Source: Chlorobi bacterium Chlorobi_1
GTDB lineage: Bacteria > Bacteroidota > Chlorobiia > Chlorobiales > Chlorobiaceae
Reading direction: 5' to 3'
Assembly (NCBI GenBank): GCA_900299075.1
Contig: OMIK01000004.1
Location: 1-58,339, forward strand
Length of the DNA: 58,339 nucleotides
Each line of letters begins with the position of its first letter. The stretch's first letter is position 1. The notes under the pieces were generated by a model. The model saw nothing but the letters and a program-made list of their open reading frames with translations. It was not told the origin of the DNA and did not search any database. Both the position numbers and the translations under genes were made by a program. Shown here piece by piece: positions 20,150-29,588 of the stretch.

Positions 20150-21343
20150 ATGCCCCGCTTTTCATCTTCCGTTTCAGCCCTCCGCTCCTCGGCGATCAGG
20201 GAGCTCATGAGCCTCGCCTCGAGGCCCGACATCATCTCCTTCGCCGGAGGGATGCCGGGCAACGACCTCTTCCCGGTCGACGAGGTGGAGGAGCTCTTCC
20301 GCAGCCTAGACGAGCGGTCGAAGCGGGCGGCGTTCCAGTACGGGCCGACCCCCGGCCTGCCGTCGCTGCTCGAGTCGCTCGGCGGCTTCCTCGAACGCAA
20401 GGGGCTGCCGGTCAGGACGAACCGCCTCATGGTCACCACCGGCTCGCAGCAGGCGCTGAGCATCCTGGCCAAGGCCTTCATCGACCCCGGCGACCGGGTG
20501 CTGACCGAGTACCCCTGCTTCATCGGCGCCATCGCGGCCTTCCGCTCCTGCGGCGCGGAGATCGCCTCCATCCCGGTCGACGAGGAGGGGATCGACATCG
20601 CCATGCTCCGCGAGGAGGCCGATCGGCCCGATCCCGCGAAGTTCCTCTACGTCACCCCCTACTTCCACAACCCGGGCGGCATGCTCTACACCAGCGAGCG
20701 CAAGCGGCAGCTCGTCGAGGCGCTGCAGGGGCGGGACATCCCGCTCATCGAGGACGACGCCTACGGCGACCTCTGGTTCAGCGAGGAGCACCTCGACCGC
20801 CTGAAGCCGATCAAGTCCTCAGACCCTGACGGAGTCGACGTCTGCTACACCGGATCGTTCTCCAAGATCCTCGGCCCCGGCCTGCGCCTCGGCTGGATGC
20901 TCGCCCCGGAGGCGATCTGGGAGAAGTGCGAGCTCATCAAGCAGTCCGCCGACGCCTGCTCGCCGAGCTTCACCCAGGTGATCGCTGACGCCTTCATCCG
21001 TTCCGGGAAGATCGACGGCTACATCGCCTCGGTACGGCAGGAGTACAAGCGCCGCGCCGCATGCATGTCGGAGGCGCTCAGGCGGCACTTGCCGGCCTAC
21101 GTGCGCTGGAGCGAGCCGAAGGGGGGCTTCTACATCTGGCTGACGCTGCCCGGGGGGGCCGACGCCACGGAGATCCTCAAGCGCGCCATCGCGGGCGGGG
21201 CGGTCTTCGTCACCGGCAGCACCTTCGACCCCGAGGGCAGCCGCAACAACACCATGCGCCTCTCCTACTGCAACAACGCGCCGGAAGAGATCGAACGGGG
21301 CATCCCCATCGTCGCCGATGCCATCCGCGCCGTCTGCGGGTGA
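20150..21343 (+). CDS. PLP-dependent aminotransferase (fold type I, LysN/2-aminoadipate-like)
   Basis: 397 residues. The opening SFAGGMPGNDLFPVDEVEELF is the hallmark of the MocR/LysN-type aminotransferases. VTPYFHNPGGMLYTSERKR and LIEDDAYGDLWF (PLP-ring Asp/Tyr) follow, as does the Schiff-base Lys in YTGSFSKILGPGLRLGWM. There is no N-terminal wHTH domain, so it is an enzyme rather than a MocR regulator. Its place after the ior-paaK-ACT cassette makes an aromatic or branched 2-oxoacid a plausible substrate, but the hairpin-rich gap may separate the units. Confidence 0.9.
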   Translation: MPRFSSSVSALRSSAIRELMSLASRPDIISFAGGMPGNDLFPVDEVEELFRSLDERSKRAAFQYGPTPGLPSLLESLGGFLERKGLPVRTNRLMVTTGSQQALSILAKAFIDPGDRVLTEYPCFIGAIAAFRSCGAEIASIPVDEEGIDIAMLREEADRPDPAKFLYVTPYFHNPGGMLYTSERKRQLVEALQGRDIPLIEDDAYGDLWFSEEHLDRLKPIKSSDPDGVDVCYTGSFSKILGPGLRLGWMLAPEAIWEKCELIKQSADACSPSFTQVIADAFIRSGKIDGYIASVRQEYKRRAACMSEALRRHLPAYVRWSEPKGGFYIWLTLPGGADATEILKRAIAGGAVFVTGSTFDPEGSRNNTMRLSYCNNAPEEIERGIPIVADAIRAVCG

Positions 21344-21358
21344 GCCGGCAGGTGTCCG

Positions 21359-23464
21359 TCAGGCTCCGTAACGCTTCCTGATGCCGAGCTTGTCGATCCT
21401 CGAGTAGAGGGTCTTGGCGTTGATGTCGAGCAGCCCGGCCGCCCCCCCTTCGCCGCTGACCCTCCCGCCGCAGCGCTCGAGGGTGTCGAGGATGAGCCGG
21501 CGCTCCATCTCCGACACCTCCGCATCGAACTCCCGCATCGTCGACTGGCGTACCCCGTCGGGGAGCGCCGGTTCCGGCAGGCGCGACGGGAGCACGGCCG
21601 AAAAGTCGAGCACCGAACCCTCGGAGAGGATCACCGCCTGCTCGACGCTGTGGGAGAGCTCGCGGATATTGCCGCGCCAGGGGCGGGAGGAGAGCTCGGC
21701 CATGTCCGCCTCCCGGATCGACCGGAAGGGCTTGCCGAACTCGCGCGCGAACTTCTCGGCGAAGTGGATCGCCAGCACGGGAATGTCCTCCCGACGCTCC
21801 CTGAGGGGCGGCAGGAAGAGCGGGAATGCGTTGAGGCGGAAGAAGAGGTCGCCCCGGAAGCGCCCTTCCGCGACCTCCCGTTCGAGGTCCCGGTTGGTCG
21901 CGGCGATCACGCGGAGGTCGACCGGGATCACCTGCCTCCCGCCGATGCGTTCGAGCTCCCGCTCCTGCAGCACCCTGAGCATCTTCGCCTGCAGCTCGAG
22001 GGGCAGCTCGCCGACCTCGTCGAGGAAGATGGTGCCTCCGTCTGCCAGCTCGAACTTGCCGATCCGGCGTTCGGTCGCGCCGGTGAAGCTCCCCTTTTCG
22101 TGCCCGAAGAGTTCGGATTCGATGAGCGCCGCCGGCAGGGCAGCGCAGTTGACCCGCACCAGCACACGTTCCTTCCTCGGGGAGAGGTTGTGGATCGCCC
22201 GTGCGATCAGCTCCTTGCCCGTCCCCGTCTCCCCCTGCACAAGCACCGTGGCGTCGGTTGGAGCCACCTGGCTGACCCTGCGCAGCACGGCTGCAAGCGG
22301 CGCGCTGCTGCCGATGATCTCCTCGAAATTGTGCGCCGCCCGGATCTCCTCGACCAGGTAGGTGCGCTCCCCTTCGAGCTTGCGCCGGAGCTTGTCGATC
22401 TCCTCGAAGGCGAGGAAGTTCTGCAGGGCGAGCGCGAGCTGCGGCATGACGAGCCGCACGGTGGCGAGCTCCGTTTCGCCGAACGCGCTTTCGCTGCCGG
22501 AGATGATCAGGCCGGCCCGGCTGCCGGGGGTGTCCCAGAGCTGGGAGACGATGGTCGAGCAGAAGCCGAAGCGCTCCCTGACGAGCGACACCAGCCGGAA
22601 CTCCGAGGCGAACCGGTCGAAGCTGGCGCCTGAGTAGACCCCCGGCCTCGAGATGATCTCCACGGTCTCCCGCAGGATCGCCTCGTCATCGCCGACATGG
22701 AGCAGTTCGAGCGGGGAGAATGGCTGGAAGCCGCCCCCCTCACCGCGGATGAAGTTGTCGAAGATCCGGTACCGGCCGTCCTCCCCGAGCACCCTGATGC
22801 CGATGAACGAGCAGGGGACGAGCTTGGCCACCTGCTCGCAGAAGGCAAGCATCATGCTGTTCCGGTCCCGGATGGTGAGCAGGGCGTTGTTGACGGCGAG
22901 CTGCATGGCGGTCTCGGCCTCCCGCTGGCGAAGCTCCTCGAAGGCGAGCGCGTTGCTGACGGCGATGGCGATCGGCGCCGACACCACCGCGAGCAGCTCC
23001 CGGTCCTCCTCGGACCATTCACGCTCCTCCTTCGAAACGAAGTTCAGGAAGCCGATCGCCCGCCCTCCGACACGCAGGGGGGCAAGCACCAGCTGGCGCA
23101 TACCGAGCTCATGGAGCGTCCTGAAGACCGGCATGTCGGGGTCGTCCGGCCCGGGCGCTTCGCGCTCGATGCTGACCGTGGCCACCGACCGCTCGTCGAG
23201 GCGGTGCTCGAACCAGGAGCCCGCGATCAGCCGCTTCTGTCGGCTGATGTGCTCCGGAAGGCTGAACCGGAGCATTTCGAAGAAAAGGCTGAGGTGGCGC
23301 CGATCCCGGTCGACGGTGACGATCACCGCGGAATCGAAGGAGAAGATGAGGCGGAGCTTGTCGGTGACCGTTCGGAAGAGCTCCTGCGGCTCGCGGATGG
23401 TGCCGATGGCGTCGCCGAGGTACTGCATCAGCCGGCGGGATTCAGCGGAGGTGCGGTCTATCAT
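21359..23464 (-). CDS. Sigma-54-dependent transcriptional activator (GAF-GAF-AAA+-Fis)
   Basis: Enhancer-binding protein of 701 residues that opens sigma-54 promoters. GAF domain 1 is about 20-175 and GAF domain 2 about 195-350. The AAA+ domain has Walker A GETGTGKE at 411-418, the sigma-54 contact loop GSFTGA at 458-463 (variant of GAFTGA) and Walker B GTIFLDEV at 477-484. A Fis-type HTH lies near 655-700. It has no receiver domain, so the GAF pair probably senses a small molecule or redox state. It diverges from tolC-usp-emrA-emrB, whose upstream region carries a consensus -24/-12 promoter, making this operon its likely target. Confidence 0.94.
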   Translation of the reverse strand: MIDRTSAESRRLMQYLGDAIGTIREPQELFRTVTDKLRLIFSFDSAVIVTVDRDRRHLSLFFEMLRFSLPEHISRQKRLIAGSWFEHRLDERSVATVSIEREAPGPDDPDMPVFRTLHELGMRQLVLAPLRVGGRAIGFLNFVSKEEREWSEEDRELLAVVSAPIAIAVSNALAFEELRQREAETAMQLAVNNALLTIRDRNSMMLAFCEQVAKLVPCSFIGIRVLGEDGRYRIFDNFIRGEGGGFQPFSPLELLHVGDDEAILRETVEIISRPGVYSGASFDRFASEFRLVSLVRERFGFCSTIVSQLWDTPGSRAGLIISGSESAFGETELATVRLVMPQLALALQNFLAFEEIDKLRRKLEGERTYLVEEIRAAHNFEEIIGSSAPLAAVLRRVSQVAPTDATVLVQGETGTGKELIARAIHNLSPRKERVLVRVNCAALPAALIESELFGHEKGSFTGATERRIGKFELADGGTIFLDEVGELPLELQAKMLRVLQERELERIGGRQVIPVDLRVIAATNRDLEREVAEGRFRGDLFFRLNAFPLFLPPLRERREDIPVLAIHFAEKFAREFGKPFRSIREADMAELSSRPWRGNIRELSHSVEQAVILSEGSVLDFSAVLPSRLPEPALPDGVRQSTMREFDAEVSEMERRLILDTLERCGGRVSGEGGAAGLLDINAKTLYSRIDKLGIRKRYGA

Positions 23465-23480
23465 GGGAGCCTTTTCTGAT

Positions 23481-23524
23481 TATTTCGGAACGCCTATTAC
23501 AGAATATTCTTAATATTTCAGAAA
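23481..23524. promoter_or_regulatory. Candidate enhancer (upstream activating) sites
   Basis: TATTTCGGAA (23481-23490) and TATTTCAGAA (23514-23523) are near-identical direct repeats 33 bases apart, about three helical turns. Each has a TTC-N-GAA half-symmetry. Between them AGAATATTCT (23501-23510) is a perfect 10-base palindrome. They lie about 90-130 bases upstream of the -24/-12 promoter, the usual place for an activator of this class. Binding is not shown. Confidence 0.5.
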
Positions 23525-23611
23525 CAGCCAAACAAAAGGCACCACGAACAATTTATCGTAATTCATATCATCACAATGAGTTACCTTATACTTCACATAA
23601 AACGGCACCTC

Positions 23612-23627
23612 TGGCACGGTTGTTGCA
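23612..23627 (+). promoter_or_regulatory. Sigma-54 (-24/-12) promoter for tolC-usp-emrA-emrB
   Basis: TGGCACGGTTGTTGCA matches the consensus TGGCACG-N4-TTGC[A/T] at every fixed base with the correct 4-base spacer. Transcription would begin near 23639, giving a leader of about 110 bases before tolC. The divergent sigma-54 activator gene makes this a strong call. Confidence 0.9.
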
Positions 23628-23750
23628 ATTTATAACCTAATAGAGACACAAGGGCCGCTCCAAAAAGTGCCGGGCAATCCCGAACTGTCGGAACAACGCA
23701 GCTATCGGGTTGCGGAACATATTCTTAGAGGTGCCTACAAGCCAAGGATC

Positions 23751-25049
23751 ATGAAGAAACCAAACAGCACGGCAATCCTGATCGCCATTACCGCACTCCT
23801 CGCCACGGCAGGGCCGGCTTTCGCCGCAGGAACCGCTGAAACGCCGATGACGCTCGGCGAGGCGATACGGCTGACCAAAGAGCGCAACCCGAGGGCGCTG
23901 CAGGCCGGCGAAGAGCTGAAGGCCGCCGACGCCAGGGTCACCGAAAGCCGCAGCGCATGGTATCCGCAGGTTTCGGTCAAGTCGGGATACACCTACCTCG
24001 ACCCGGTACAAATGGAGGCATTCATGCCGCACGACAACTACAGCGCGAAGGTGGCGGCGGAGATGGTGCTCTTCGATTTCGGCAGGACCGGCAGCCGGGT
24101 CGATATCGCGAAAACCGGCCGGAGGGCCGCAGGAATCTCCCGCGACCTGACCCTCCGCGACCTTTCACTGGCAACCGCCCGCTCGTTCTATTCGGTGCTC
24201 TTCCTGCAGGAGGCCGTCAAGGTCCAGGAGAAGGAGATCGCCGCGCTCTCGGGCAACCTCGAGCACATGCAGAAGCGCTACCGGGAGGGCGCAGCCACCC
24301 GCTTCGACCTCCTGACCACCGAGGTGCGGCTGTCGGCGGCCAGGGACAGGAGAATCGCCCTGCTGTCGCAACTCGAGAACCAGGAGATCGCACTCCGGCG
24401 CCTCTGCGGCCTCAAGGGCAGCGGAAGGCTGCCGCTGAGCGGATCGTTCAAGGCCGAATCGGCCGACGCCGATGCCGGGAAGCTGACTGCCGCCGCACTT
24501 GACCATCGCCCCGAGGTGGCCCTCTCCCGGGAAAACCTCCACGCGGCGGAAGCCAGGAGGGCCCTCGCCGTGAAGGAGTGGTTCCCGACGATCACCGGCG
24601 CCGCCTCTTGGGGCACCTCGAACGGCTACTATCCTGACATCAAGGAGATGCGGACCAACGTCATGGCCGGCGTCCAGCTCCAGGTGCCGCTCTTCAACGG
24701 ATTCAGGACAAGCGCGGCGAACAGCGAAGCAAAGGCCTCGATGCACGCCGCGCAGCAGCAGCGCTTCGATGCCGAGGAGCAGGCGCAGGCGGAGGTGAAA
24801 CAGGCGCTCAACTCGCTCCGGACGAGCAGGGAGCGGATCGGCACGACCTCGCTCCAGGTCTCCCAGGCGGAGCTGGCCGCACAGCAGGCGAGGATCCGGC
24901 ACCAGAACGGCATGGGCACGACCCTCGACCTCCTCGATGCGGAGGCGGCGCTCGCGCAGGCGGAGCTGGCCAACCTCCAGGCTCGTTACGAACAGGTGCT
25001 CAACACTTATGAGGTCAGGCGCGCTTCGGGCGACCTGATCGAAAACTGA
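23751..25049 (+). CDS. TolC-family outer membrane efflux protein
   Basis: Outer-membrane channel of a tripartite efflux pump, 432 residues. MKKPNSTAILIAITALLATAGPAFA is a clear signal peptide, so the start is the ATG at 23751 rather than the in-frame ATG at 23667. OEP repeats follow: MTLGEAIRLTKERNPRALQAGEELKAADARV, and the second half with LQVPLFNGFRTSAANSEAKASM. It is the first gene after the sigma-54 promoter. A usp gene, then the fusion and MFS subunits, follow. Confidence 0.93.
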   Translation: MKKPNSTAILIAITALLATAGPAFAAGTAETPMTLGEAIRLTKERNPRALQAGEELKAADARVTESRSAWYPQVSVKSGYTYLDPVQMEAFMPHDNYSAKVAAEMVLFDFGRTGSRVDIAKTGRRAAGISRDLTLRDLSLATARSFYSVLFLQEAVKVQEKEIAALSGNLEHMQKRYREGAATRFDLLTTEVRLSAARDRRIALLSQLENQEIALRRLCGLKGSGRLPLSGSFKAESADADAGKLTAAALDHRPEVALSRENLHAAEARRALAVKEWFPTITGAASWGTSNGYYPDIKEMRTNVMAGVQLQVPLFNGFRTSAANSEAKASMHAAQQQRFDAEEQAQAEVKQALNSLRTSRERIGTTSLQVSQAELAAQQARIRHQNGMGTTLDLLDAEAALAQAELANLQARYEQVLNTYEVRRASGDLIEN

Positions 25050-25062
25050 CGGAGGCCCGACG

Positions 25063-25539
25063 ATGACCGCAACGAACGGAACCGCTTCGAAAACGATCCT
25101 CTGCCCGGTGGACTTCTCGCCCGCTTCGGAGAGGGCCCTGGTCCACGCCGCAGAGCGGCACGCGCACGATGCGGAGCTGCTCGTCCTGCACGTCGGCAGC
25201 CCCGACGCTGGCGACCCGGGCCTGCTCCTGAAAGAGCAGCTCCACCACTTCTCGCGCTACTCCGACATGCTTTCGGCCTACCGGTGCAACGTCAGGTTCT
25301 CCGTGGAGTATGGCTCCCCGGCCGACATCATCATCGACCAGGCGGGACGTCACGGCGCCGAGCTCATCGTACTTGCCTCGCACGGCTCGAACAACATCTC
25401 CCGCCTCCTGGTGGGCAGCACGACCGAGGCGGTCATGCGCCGGGCGGGGTGCCCGGTGCTGGTGCTGAAGTCGCCGGCCGTCGCGGGAGCAGGCACAGCT
25501 CCGGCAGGGGCAGCAGTATTGTCAACCACCAACGATTGA
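25063..25539 (+). CDS. Universal stress protein (UspA family)
   Basis: 158 residues. The opening ILCPVDFSPASERALVHAA is the standard Usp N-terminus. The ATP-type nucleotide-binding motif is recognisable near the C-terminus: ASHGSNNISRLLVGSTTEAVMRRAGCPVLVLK, matching G-2x-G-9x-G(S/T) only partly (Ser-Asn-Asn at the loop). GGAGG precedes the ATG. It lies inside the efflux operon, 13 bases after tolC and 6 before emrA, which is unusual for pump operons. Confidence 0.92.
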   Translation: MTATNGTASKTILCPVDFSPASERALVHAAERHAHDAELLVLHVGSPDAGDPGLLLKEQLHHFSRYSDMLSAYRCNVRFSVEYGSPADIIIDQAGRHGAELIVLASHGSNNISRLLVGSTTEAVMRRAGCPVLVLKSPAVAGAGTAPAGAAVLSTTND

Positions 25540-25545
25540 TCTCCC

Positions 25546-26487
25546 ATGGCAGATTCGCAGAGCATGAACCAGGACAAGAAGAAAGAGCAGAAGAGCGGTC
25601 CGGCGGCACAGGTCAGGATGGCCCTGTTCGGCATCCTGCTGACCGTCGGCATCGTCTGGGGGGGCATGAAGCTCTTCCGTTCGTTCAGCTACGTCGAGAC
25701 CGACAACGCCCAGATCGAGGGTGATGTCTACCCCGTCATCCCGCGCGTACCCGGCAAGGTGGCCGAGGTCAGGGCGAAGGACAACCAGGCGGTCACGAAA
25801 GGGGATACGCTCGTCGTGCTCGATCCTTCGGACTACCAGGTGAAGCGCGACATGGCCGAAGCGGCCCTCATGACGGCGAAGTCGCAGGCGGCAGCGGCCG
25901 AAGCCACGGAGCGGAAGCTCGGCGCGGACCTGCGAAGGAGCCGCAACCTGCAGCGCCAGGATGTCATCTCGCAGGCCGAGCTCGACGCGGCGAACGCCGG
26001 AGCGACCGCCTCTTCGGCACAGCATGCCGCCGCCGGCAACCAGGTGAAACTGCGTGAAGCCGAACTGAGGAACGCCGAACTCCAGCTCTCGTGGACCGCC
26101 ATCACCGCCCCCGCGGCCGGCAGGGTCTCGAAAAAGGCGGTGGAGCCCGGCCAGTATGTCGCGCCGGGCCAGCAGCTCATCGCGGTCGTCGGCAGCGGCG
26201 ACCTCTGGGTGGTAGCGAACTTCAAGGAGACGCAGCTCGAACACCTGCGCCCGGGCCAGCCGGTGACCATCAGCGTCGACGCCTTCCCCGGCAAGGAGTA
26301 CCGGGGGCACGTCGAGTCGATGTCCGCAGGCACCGGGGCGAAGTTCACCCTCCTGCCTCCGGACAACGCGAGCGGCAACTTCGTGAAGGTCACCCAGAGG
26401 GTGCCCGTGAAGATCGTGTTCGACAGCCGTCCCAAGGAGCCCCTGGCAGCAGGCATGAACGTCATCGTCGAAGTCAAGGTCAAGTAA
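25546..26487 (+). CDS. emrA: EmrA/HlyD-type membrane fusion protein
   Basis: Periplasmic adaptor linking the MFS pump to the TolC-like channel, 313 residues. One N-terminal TM segment (about 22-42) is followed by SYVETDNAQIEGDVYPVIPRVPGKVAEV, the typical EmrA biotinyl-lipoyl-like half. A short coiled-coil hairpin (about 95-165) and the returning half ITAPAAGRVSKKAVEPGQYVAPGQQLIAVV come next. The emrB gene follows after 3 bases. Confidence 0.94.
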   Translation: MADSQSMNQDKKKEQKSGPAAQVRMALFGILLTVGIVWGGMKLFRSFSYVETDNAQIEGDVYPVIPRVPGKVAEVRAKDNQAVTKGDTLVVLDPSDYQVKRDMAEAALMTAKSQAAAAEATERKLGADLRRSRNLQRQDVISQAELDAANAGATASSAQHAAAGNQVKLREAELRNAELQLSWTAITAPAAGRVSKKAVEPGQYVAPGQQLIAVVGSGDLWVVANFKETQLEHLRPGQPVTISVDAFPGKEYRGHVESMSAGTGAKFTLLPPDNASGNFVKVTQRVPVKIVFDSRPKEPLAAGMNVIVEVKVK

Positions 26488-26490
26488 GCC

Positions 26491-28116
26491 ATGAGCTCCG
26501 ACACGACAACCGCAGCCATCAAGGCCCCGATCACCGATCCCGGCCACCAGCTCCCGGCGCACGCTTACGAAACCGGCATCAGGAAGGTGATCATCACGGT
26601 GACGGTCATCGTGGCGGCCATGCTCGAGCTGATCGACACCACCATCGTCAACGTGGCGATCAACCACATCAGCGGCAACCTCGGGGCGAGCATCGAGGAT
26701 GTCTCGTGGGTGGTGACCAGCTACGCCATCGCCAACGTGATCGTCATCCCGCTCTCGGGATTCCTCGGAAACCTCCTCGGCCGGCGCACCTACTTCATCG
26801 GCTCGATCCTGCTCTTCACGGCCGCCTCGCTGCTTTGCGGCATGGCCACGAACATCTGGATGCTGGTGCTCTTCCGGTTCATCCAGGGGATCGGCGGCGG
26901 GGCACTGCTGCCGACCTCGCAGGCGATCCTCTACGAAACCTTCAAGCCCGAGGAGCGTGGCGCGGCTACCGGCATCTTCTCGATGGGCCTCGTGCTCGGA
27001 CCGACCATCGGCCCGCTGCTCGGTGGCTGGCTGGTGGACTACTTCGCCTGGGAGTGGTGCTTCTTCGTGAACATCCCGGTCGGGCTCATGGCCGCCTGGG
27101 CGGCGCTCACCTTCGTGAAGGAGCCGAAGGTGAAGCACTCGGTCGAGAAGATCGACTGGGCCGGCATCGGCCTCCTTTCGACCGGCATCGGGTCGCTCCA
27201 GTTCATCCTCGAGCGGGGGGAGTCGAAGGACTGGTTCGAGACACCCTACATCACCTGGTTCACGGTCATCGCGGTGGTGTCGCTCGCGCTCTTCATCTGG
27301 CACGAACTGCATACCGACCATCCTGCGGTGGACCTGGGCGTACTGGGCCGGAGCAAGAACCTGGCCATCGCCGCCGTGCTCACCTTTATCGTGGGCTACG
27401 GCCTCTACGGGTCGCTCTTCGTCTTCCCGGTCTTCGTCCAGCGCCTGCTCGGCTTCACGGCCCTGCTGACCGGCCTGGTGCTCTTCCCGAGCGCGATGCT
27501 CACCGGCGTGATCTCGCTGCCGCTCGGCATCGCCCTGCAGCGGGGCGCCTCGCCGAAGCTGCTTATGAGTTTCGGCATGAGCGCCTTCATGTTCTTCTGC
27601 TGGCAGCTCGGCCAGCAGACGCTCCAGTCTGGCTCGGCGAACTTCTTCTGGGTGCTCCTGATCCGCGGCCTGGCGCTCGGATTCATCTTCATCCCGGTCA
27701 CCATGCTCGCCGTCACGGGCCTGCATGGCAGGGACATCGGCCAGGCGACCGGCCTGAACAACATGGTGCGCCAGCTCGGCGGCTCATTCGGCATCGCCAT
27801 CACCAACACCTTCGTCGCCAAGCGGGTGGCCGTGCACCGCACCGAGCTCCTCTCGCACCTGTCGCCCTACGACCCGGCCGCAGTGATGCGGCTCGACGGC
27901 ATGAAGCAGCTCCTGGCGACGCGGACCCTCTCGCCGGTCGAGGCGCAGCAGTCCGCATGGAAGGCGCTGGAACATACCGTGACCGCCCAGAGCTACCACC
28001 TGGCCTACATGGACGCCTTCAAGCTGATCGCCCTGCTCTTCCTGCTCTGCCTGCCCCTGCTGCTCTTCATCAGGGTCGACAAGTCCGGGAAGGCAGACAT
28101 GTCTGGGGCGCATTGA
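26491..28116 (+). CDS. emrB: EmrB/QacA-type MFS drug exporter (DHA2, 14 TM)
   Basis: Proton-driven multidrug exporter of the inner membrane, 541 residues. MLELIDTTIVNVAINHISGNLGASIEDVSWVVTSYAIA is the typical DHA2 TM1 region, and GIFSMGLVLGPTIGPLLGGWLVDYFAWEWCFFVNIPVG is the antiporter motif C region. The C-terminal half has the usual extra helices. Last gene of the sigma-54 operon; a strong terminator follows at 28152-28184. Confidence 0.95.
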   Translation: MSSDTTTAAIKAPITDPGHQLPAHAYETGIRKVIITVTVIVAAMLELIDTTIVNVAINHISGNLGASIEDVSWVVTSYAIANVIVIPLSGFLGNLLGRRTYFIGSILLFTAASLLCGMATNIWMLVLFRFIQGIGGGALLPTSQAILYETFKPEERGAATGIFSMGLVLGPTIGPLLGGWLVDYFAWEWCFFVNIPVGLMAAWAALTFVKEPKVKHSVEKIDWAGIGLLSTGIGSLQFILERGESKDWFETPYITWFTVIAVVSLALFIWHELHTDHPAVDLGVLGRSKNLAIAAVLTFIVGYGLYGSLFVFPVFVQRLLGFTALLTGLVLFPSAMLTGVISLPLGIALQRGASPKLLMSFGMSAFMFFCWQLGQQTLQSGSANFFWVLLIRGLALGFIFIPVTMLAVTGLHGRDIGQATGLNNMVRQLGGSFGIAITNTFVAKRVAVHRTELLSHLSPYDPAAVMRLDGMKQLLATRTLSPVEAQQSAWKALEHTVTAQSYHLAYMDAFKLIALLFLLCLPLLLFIRVDKSGKADMSGAH

Positions 28117-28151
28117 GGGGAGAGGAGAATGGGACACAAGGCAAGAAGGGA

Positions 28152-28184
28152 AAGACGGTGCTGCGAAGGCATCGTCTTTTTTTT
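28152..28184 (+). terminator. Rho-independent terminator of the efflux operon
   Basis: AAGACGGTGC and GCATCGTCTT form a 10-bp stem (one G-U) with a 7-base loop, followed directly by eight T. It lies 36 bases after the emrB stop. Confidence 0.9.
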
Positions 28185-28271
28185 GTCCCTGACCTCCCTT
28201 GAGCCCCCGCTCCTTTTTTTACCACAGCCAACCGACAGGGCCGGATTACAAGGAGGTCAAGAACGCTCGGC

Positions 28272-29588
28272 TCAAGGGGTGCTCCCCGCCTGGAAGGCCT
28301 CCCACGCATCCGTTATCCGCTTTTTCGAGGAGACAAGGACCAGCGTCGCCGCCAGGGTGACGGCCGTGCCGAAACGGATGGCAAGGGCGGTGCCGAAGCG
28401 GTCGGAGAGGATCCCGACCATGAAGTTGCCGACCGGCATCAGGCCCATCAGCACCATGAGGTAGATGCTCATCACGCGCCCCCGGTAGCGGTCCTCGACA
28501 AGCCGCTGCACGGTCGCGGTCATGGTGGCGAACGCGGAGAGCATGCCGAGCCCGGAGACGAAAAGGAAAGCGAGCGCAAGGGGTACGGCGGTCGCGAAGG
28601 TGAAGGCGAGGAGCGCCAGCGTGAAGGTGAGGATCCCGCCGACCACCATCTTCGGTGCGGGAATGCGGGAATTCGACATCGAGACGAAGAAGGTGGCGGT
28701 CAGCGAACCGAGGCCGAACTCCGAGAAGAGGGTGCCCATGCCGGACGCGCCGAGCCCGAAGGTCTGCTTGGCCACCACCGGCAGCATGGCCATGAAGGAC
28801 CAGCCGAAGATCGATACCGCCGCGACATAGAGCACGATCGTCCTGAGGATCGGATGGCGCCAGGTGTAGCCGACACCGTCCCGGATTGACTGGAAGGGAT
28901 GCTCGTTGACGACCCGGGATGGGGCGGGGGCAGTCGAGATCGCCAGCAGGGCCACGATGACCGCGACATAGCTCAGGCCGTTGGCCATGAAGGCGCCGCC
29001 GGTGCCGATCCACGAGATCATGAGGCCGGCGATGGCCGGCCCGATGACCCTCGAGGCGTTGAAGATCGATGCGTTCAGCGCGACGGCCGAATGGAGCTGG
29101 CTCCGGTCGACCAGTTCGCTCAGGAAGGCCTGGATGGCAGGGGTAGCCACGGCGCCGATGCAACCGAGCAGGAACGCCAGCACCAGGATGACCGGGATGG
29201 TCACGGAATGGGTGAGGGTGAAGATGCCGAGGATGAAGGCGAGGCCCATCGAGAGGCTCTGCGTCCAGAGCAGGATGGCCTTTCGGGGATAGCGGTCCAC
29301 GACCACGCCGCCGATGAGGGAGAGGAAGAGGGTCGGGATCGTCGAGCAGGCCGCGGCGACGCCCACCCAGTAGGCCGAGCCGGTCATCTCGAGCACCAGC
29401 CACCCCTGGGCGACCATCTGCAGCCAGGTGCCGATCATCGAGACGATCTGCCCGATGAAATAAAGGCGGAAGTTCCTGCTGGCCAGGGCAGGAAAGCCCG
29501 AAAGGATGCGCGACTTCAGGCCGGCGGAGAGGTCATGCCCGGTAGCGGGGGCCTTGGGGTTCGTCGGGCCGACTGGTTCTTCGCTCAT
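28272..29588 (-). CDS. MFS transporter (12 TM, MFS_3-type)
   Basis: 438 residues, 12 predicted TM segments after a cytosolic N-terminus of about 35 residues. FPALASRNFRLYFIGQIVSMIGTWLQMVAQGWLVLEMTGSAYWVG is the standard opening of the MFS_3 family, which holds putative exporters of siderophores, drugs and other molecules. GGVVVDRYPRKAILLWTQ is the loop 2-3 motif. It faces the emrB gene across a terminator and is not part of that operon. The substrate is unknown. Confidence 0.9.
   Translation of the reverse strand: MSEEPVGPTNPKAPATGHDLSAGLKSRILSGFPALASRNFRLYFIGQIVSMIGTWLQMVAQGWLVLEMTGSAYWVGVAAACSTIPTLFLSLIGGVVVDRYPRKAILLWTQSLSMGLAFILGIFTLTHSVTIPVILVLAFLLGCIGAVATPAIQAFLSELVDRSQLHSAVALNASIFNASRVIGPAIAGLMISWIGTGGAFMANGLSYVAVIVALLAISTAPAPSRVVNEHPFQSIRDGVGYTWRHPILRTIVLYVAAVSIFGWSFMAMLPVVAKQTFGLGASGMGTLFSEFGLGSLTATFFVSMSNSRIPAPKMVVGGILTFTLALLAFTFATAVPLALAFLFVSGLGMLSAFATMTATVQRLVEDRYRGRVMSIYLMVLMGLMPVGNFMVGILSDRFGTALAIRFGTAVTLAATLVLVSSKKRITDAWEAFQAGSTP

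Noticed and set aside
20150-21343. MocR-type transcription factor
   Set aside because: The N-terminal GntR winged-helix domain is missing; only the aminotransferase domain is present.
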